Part shown: one piece after another, positions 5,728-8,026 of the stretch | How positions within the stretch are numbered: position 1 is the stretch's first letter | Layout: each line of letters begins with the position of its first letter | Assembly: GCA_007570915.1 (NCBI GenBank) | Contig: RKSK01000062.1 | Location: forward strand, 1 to 8,026 | From: Cenarchaeum sp. | GTDB lineage: Archaea; Thermoproteota; Nitrososphaeria; Nitrososphaerales; Nitrosopumilaceae | DNA: 8,026 bases | Direction of reading: 5' to 3' | Notes under the pieces: model-generated | The model's input: the letters and a program-made list of their open reading frames with translations, nothing else | Told to the model about the DNA's origin: nothing | Databases searched by the model: none | Position numbers and translations under genes: made by a program

Positions 5728-7584
5728 TCAGGTGCCCCCCGCGGCCCGCGCGCGCGCCGCGGCGGCCTCGTCGGCCCGCCCGAGGGCCTCCAGCGACTCG
5801 GCCCGCCGGGCGTGGGGCGCCTCGCCTGCGCCGCCGCCGAGGCCGACGGCCCTGTCGTACGCCTCTAGCGCCTCGGCGTGCCGGCCCAGCGCCGCGAGCG
5901 ACTCGCCGCGCGAGGCGTGCAGGCTCGCGCGGCCCGGGTCCAGCCCGATCGCGCGGTCCAGGGAGGCGAGCGCCTCGGCGTGCCGGCCCAGCGAGGCCAG
6001 CGACCCGGCGAGGCCCGCGTGCGCGGCCATGGCGACGGGGCCCTCGGCCAGGCCGACGGCGCGGCCAAAGGGCGCCAGGGCGTCCTCGTGGCGGCCAAGC
6101 TCGGCGGCCTCCATGGCGCAGACGAGGTGGGCGTCGGCGGAGCCGGCGTCGATCCCTATGGCGCGCTCGGCGGCGGCGATCGCCTCCTCGTGGCGGCCCA
6201 TGCCGGCGAGCGCGAGGGCGCGCCCGCGGTGCGCGTAGGCGCTCCCGGGGTCCAGCTCGGCGGCGCGCGAGTGCGCGGCGAGTGCCTCCTCGTGGCGGCC
6301 CAGGCGGGCCAGCACGTCCCCGCGCGAGCTGTGGACGGCGTGCACGCCCGGCGCGAGCCTGGCGGCCAGGTCGTGCTCGGCCAGGGCCTCCTCGTTGCGC
6401 GCGAGCCTCTCCAGCGCCGTGCCGCGGCCTGCGTGCGCGCTGGCGGACTCTGGGTCCAGGCGTATCGCCTCGTCGTACGCGCCAAGCGCCTCGCCGGCGC
6501 GGCCCAGCCTGGCGAGCGCGTCGCCGCGGCAGGCGTGCGCGCTGGCATAGCCCGGGTCCAGGCGTGTCGCCTCGGCGTACTCGCCAAGCGCCTCGCCGTG
6601 GCGGCCGAGCTCCATGAGCGCGCCCCCGCGGCCGCTGTGCGCGTGGGCGTCGCCGGGGTCGATCTCCGCGGCGCGGCCGTACGCGTCCAGGGACTCCTCG
6701 TGGCGGCCAAGCCAGTACAGTATCTCGCCGCGCATGTTGTGCGCCCCGTGGCACTGCGGCTCGAGCTCGATCGCGCGGTCGATCTCCGCGAGCGCCTCGC
6801 CGTTCCTTTCTGACACCATGTGGGACATGGCGCGCCCAAAGTGCGCCATGGCCATGGCGCCCCCGGGCGGCGAGAACGCGCGCCGCGTCGTGTCCCGCAG
6901 CACCGCGCGCGCGGCCTGCGGCGCGCGGCCGCCGTGGCCCAGCGACTCGGCGGACTCGTGCGCCTCGGCGGCCTCCTCGTGGCGGCCCAGGGCCTCGAGC
7001 GCGGCGGCGCGCGCGCGGTGGAGCCCGCCGTTGCGCGGGCTGAGTCCTATCGCCTCGTCGATCTGCCCGAGGGCCTCGGCGTGGCGGCCCGTCTCGCAGA
7101 GGGAGGCGGCCAGGGCCGCGCGCGCGCCGACGGAGGACGGGTCGGCGGCCAGCGCGCGCCCGCACGCCTCGGCGGCCTCGCCGTGGCGGCCCATGGCCGC
7201 CAGCGCGCCGGCCTCCCCCAGCGAGGCGTCGGCCAGCCCAGGGTCGATCTCCAGCGCGCGCCTGAACGCCCCGAGCGCCTCGGCGTGGCGGCCCATGGCC
7301 GCCAGCGCGCGGCCGCGGCCATGGTGCGCCCCGGCGCCGCCGGCGTCGGCGGCGCGGTCGTACTCTGCGAGCGCCTCGGCGTGGCGGCCAAGCGCGAGGA
7401 GCTCGTGCGCGCGCGCGAGGCCGGCCCCCTGGCCGGCAGGCGCGAGCTCGGCGGCGCGCGCGAGGACCTTCTCGGCCTCGGCGCGCATGCCCCTGGCCAT
7501 GAGGGCCTCGCCGCGGCGAAAGAGGGCCGCGGACTCCTCTGCCGGGCTGCGCGCGGCGATCCCCCTCCTCTTGCGGCGCGCCAT
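5728..7584 (-). CDS. Large tetratricopeptide-repeat (TPR) protein, paralog 2 (618 residues)
   Basis: This soluble TPR-array protein has the same head as paralog 1 (MARRKRRG, then AARSPAEES and the EAEKVLARAAELAP turn). I chose the ATG at 7584 rather than the in-frame ATG at 7611. The start at 7584 gives the same N-terminus as the paralog and lies about 29 bases from the TATA element, whereas 7611 lies inside that element and could not be on a leaderless transcript. Residues 65-210 hold five TPR units absent from paralog 1. A non-repeat linker follows (about 211-243, with RDTTRRAFSPPGG), then the shared core beginning AMAHFGRAMSHM at 245, and units to near residue 612. In all about 16 units carry the GRHxEAL signature. 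There is no signal peptide, membrane helix or catalytic motif, so it is probably a protein-binding scaffold. The two paralogs may form related or paired assemblies, which is inference. Confidence 0.92.
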   Translation of the reverse strand: MARRKRRGIAARSPAEESAALFRRGEALMARGMRAEAEKVLARAAELAPAGQGAGLARAHELLALGRHAEALAEYDRAADAGGAGAHHGRGRALAAMGRHAEALGAFRRALEIDPGLADASLGEAGALAAMGRHGEAAEACGRALAADPSSVGARAALAASLCETGRHAEALGQIDEAIGLSPRNGGLHRARAAALEALGRHEEAAEAHESAESLGHGGRAPQAARAVLRDTTRRAFSPPGGAMAMAHFGRAMSHMVSERNGEALAEIDRAIELEPQCHGAHNMRGEILYWLGRHEESLDAYGRAAEIDPGDAHAHSGRGGALMELGRHGEALGEYAEATRLDPGYASAHACRGDALARLGRAGEALGAYDEAIRLDPESASAHAGRGTALERLARNEEALAEHDLAARLAPGVHAVHSSRGDVLARLGRHEEALAAHSRAAELDPGSAYAHRGRALALAGMGRHEEAIAAAERAIGIDAGSADAHLVCAMEAAELGRHEDALAPFGRAVGLAEGPVAMAAHAGLAGSLASLGRHAEALASLDRAIGLDPGRASLHASRGESLAALGRHAEALEAYDRAVGLGGGAGEAPHARRAESLEALGRADEAAAARARAAGGT

Positions 7585-7607
7585 CGTGGCCGGCGGCGCG
7601 GGCGCTT

Positions 7608-7616
7608 GCATATAAC
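7608..7616 (-). promoter_or_regulatory. TATA element of TPR paralog 2 (sets the start codon)
   Basis: The minus strand reads GTTATATGC, centred about 28 bases before the ATG at 7584. The upstream in-frame ATG at 7611-7609 lies within this element. The core matches the promoter of paralog 1. Confidence 0.73.
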
Positions 7617-7777
7617 GGCACCTCTGGGCGGTCCCGCGGCCGCCCCCTGCGCCCGGGATCCGTGGCGGCGGTCAGCCCGCGGCCAGGCGCCCGGGCGGCG
7701 CCGTGCCCCCCGCGCGCCGGCGCCGTTGCCCGCGTCGGGCGGCCGTGAGAGTGGGCCACAATCGCGTGCCACGCCCG

Positions 7778-7787
7778 TTTTACATAA
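7778..7787 (+). promoter_or_regulatory. Possible TATA-like element at the right end
   Basis: TTTTACATAA is an A/T-rich run in G+C-rich DNA. Promoter spacing would place a plus-strand transcript start at about 7806-7815, inside the inverted repeat that follows, so the repeat could act as an operator or form a hairpin at the very 5' end. No matching start codon is clear, so this stays tentative. Confidence 0.3.
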
Positions 7788-7795
7788 GCGTTTGG

Positions 7796-7835
7796 TGTGG
7801 GTTTTTGTAACTAGATCGAGTTACACAAACCCACA
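7796..7835. repeat. 17-base inverted repeat with 6-base spacer
   Basis: Left arm TGTGGGTTTTTGTAACT (7796-7812), spacer AGATCG, right arm AGTTACACAAACCCACA (7819-7835). Sixteen of 17 positions pair; the mismatch is T7805 against C7826. The arms are A/T-containing in a region that is otherwise almost all G/C, so base composition does not explain the match. It could be a regulator-binding site, an RNA hairpin or terminator, or a remnant of a mobile element; the sequence does not decide between these. Confidence 0.85.
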
Positions 7836-7903
7836 GCCTGCCCCCGGCGGCCGTGCCGTGGCGGTCATCACGCGGCGCCGCTGCGCATCCCGCGCCCTGG
7901 CGC

Positions 7904-7942
7904 GGAACTGCCACGGCGGCCGGGGCCGCCCATGGCAGTTCC
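7904..7942. repeat. Long G+C-rich inverted repeat (hairpin)
   Basis: GGAACTGCCA at 7904-7913 is perfectly complementary to TGGCAGTTCC at 7933-7942. After a small internal mismatch/bulge the arms continue with GGCGGCC against GGCCGCC, leaving almost no loop. A second, 7-base-pair hairpin (CCGCGCC/GGCGCGG, 7890-7905) abuts it on the left. The outer 10-base match has mixed composition and is unlikely to be accidental; the inner part could be. Confidence 0.7.
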
Positions 7943-8026
7943 CCCCTGCCGAGGCGGCGCGGGCCCGGGCGGCGATCCGGGCGCTGTGGCGCTCCGTGCG
8001 CCGCCCTCCCCGCGCGCCGCCCCTGG

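Larger units (their letters stand above)
7618..8026. other. Right-end region without a confident gene
   Basis: About 410 bases follow the TPR promoter. They hold a TATA-like run at 7778-7787, a strong 17-base inverted repeat at 7796-7835 and a G+C-rich inverted repeat at 7904-7942. From about 7815 all three plus-strand frames are open to the window edge, so an open frame alone means little. One, from GTG 7795, has high G/C at third positions but an arginine-heavy product (for example RRRCASRALARN) and no recognisable domain. I see no tRNA, rRNA or clear small-RNA signature. Confidence 0.5.

Noticed and set aside
3783..6813. Several plus-strand frames of 220-330 codons opposite the TPR genes
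   Set aside because: They are antisense shadows. Periodic Arg/Ala/Val-rich products mirror the 102-base repeat; none has a promoter element or recognisable domain.
5255..7759. An 834-codon minus-strand frame overlapping both TPR genes in another frame
   Set aside because: It is a shadow of the real TPR genes. Its product is almost only Arg, Pro, Gly and Ala with no domain, as expected when G+C-rich repeats are read out of frame with a period divisible by three.
7862..7868. TGATGAC on the minus strand resembling a box C
   Set aside because: No CTGA box D is found within the normal size of a C/D RNA on that strand.

Overview
The window is very G+C-rich DNA (about 70% by eye, not counted) that reads as archaeal, most likely from the Thaumarchaeota/Nitrososphaerota. 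The firmest taxonomic evidence is an archaeal transcription initiation factor TFE-alpha (winged helix plus zinc ribbon) on the minus strand at 3040-3555. Supporting this, nearly every gene start has an A/T-rich TATA-like element about 26-35 bases upstream and no Shine-Dalgarno sequence, which is the usual layout of archaeal leaderless promoters. The G+C content is high for this phylum; a sponge-symbiont lineage related to Cenarchaeum would fit, but that is an inference.

Layout: (a) 1-965, minus strand: the N-terminal 321 residues of an exported protein with a signal peptide, a helical domain and a beta-type domain, running off the left edge. (b) 1196-1909, plus strand: a 36-codon charged ORF overlapping by TTGA a three-helix membrane protein whose reading frame is broken near 1523-1527. 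(c) 1972-2505 plus and 2502-2843 minus: two different zinc-ribbon proteins that converge and share a CTAG at their stop codons. (d) 2902-2988, minus: a 28-residue single-helix membrane peptide with its own TATA element. (e) 3040-3555, minus: tfe. (f) 3588-5675 and 5728-7584, minus: two large paralogous tetratricopeptide-repeat (TPR) proteins in tandem. (g) 7618-8026: no confident gene, but two long inverted repeats.

Most genes here appear to be separate transcription units, each with its own TATA element. The exception is the 36-codon ORF and the membrane protein, which look translationally coupled. The TPR pair is the dominant feature. The two proteins share an N-terminal head, a gap-free core of about 237 residues and their promoter element, but carry extra repeats on opposite sides of the core. 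They look like an old tandem duplication still remodelled by unequal exchange of 102-base (34-codon) units. No mobile element, CRISPR array, rRNA or tRNA gene was recognised. No complete new multi-gene system is evident. The best leads are the TPR paralog pair, the small-ORF/three-helix membrane pair, the micro-membrane peptide and the inverted repeats at the right end.
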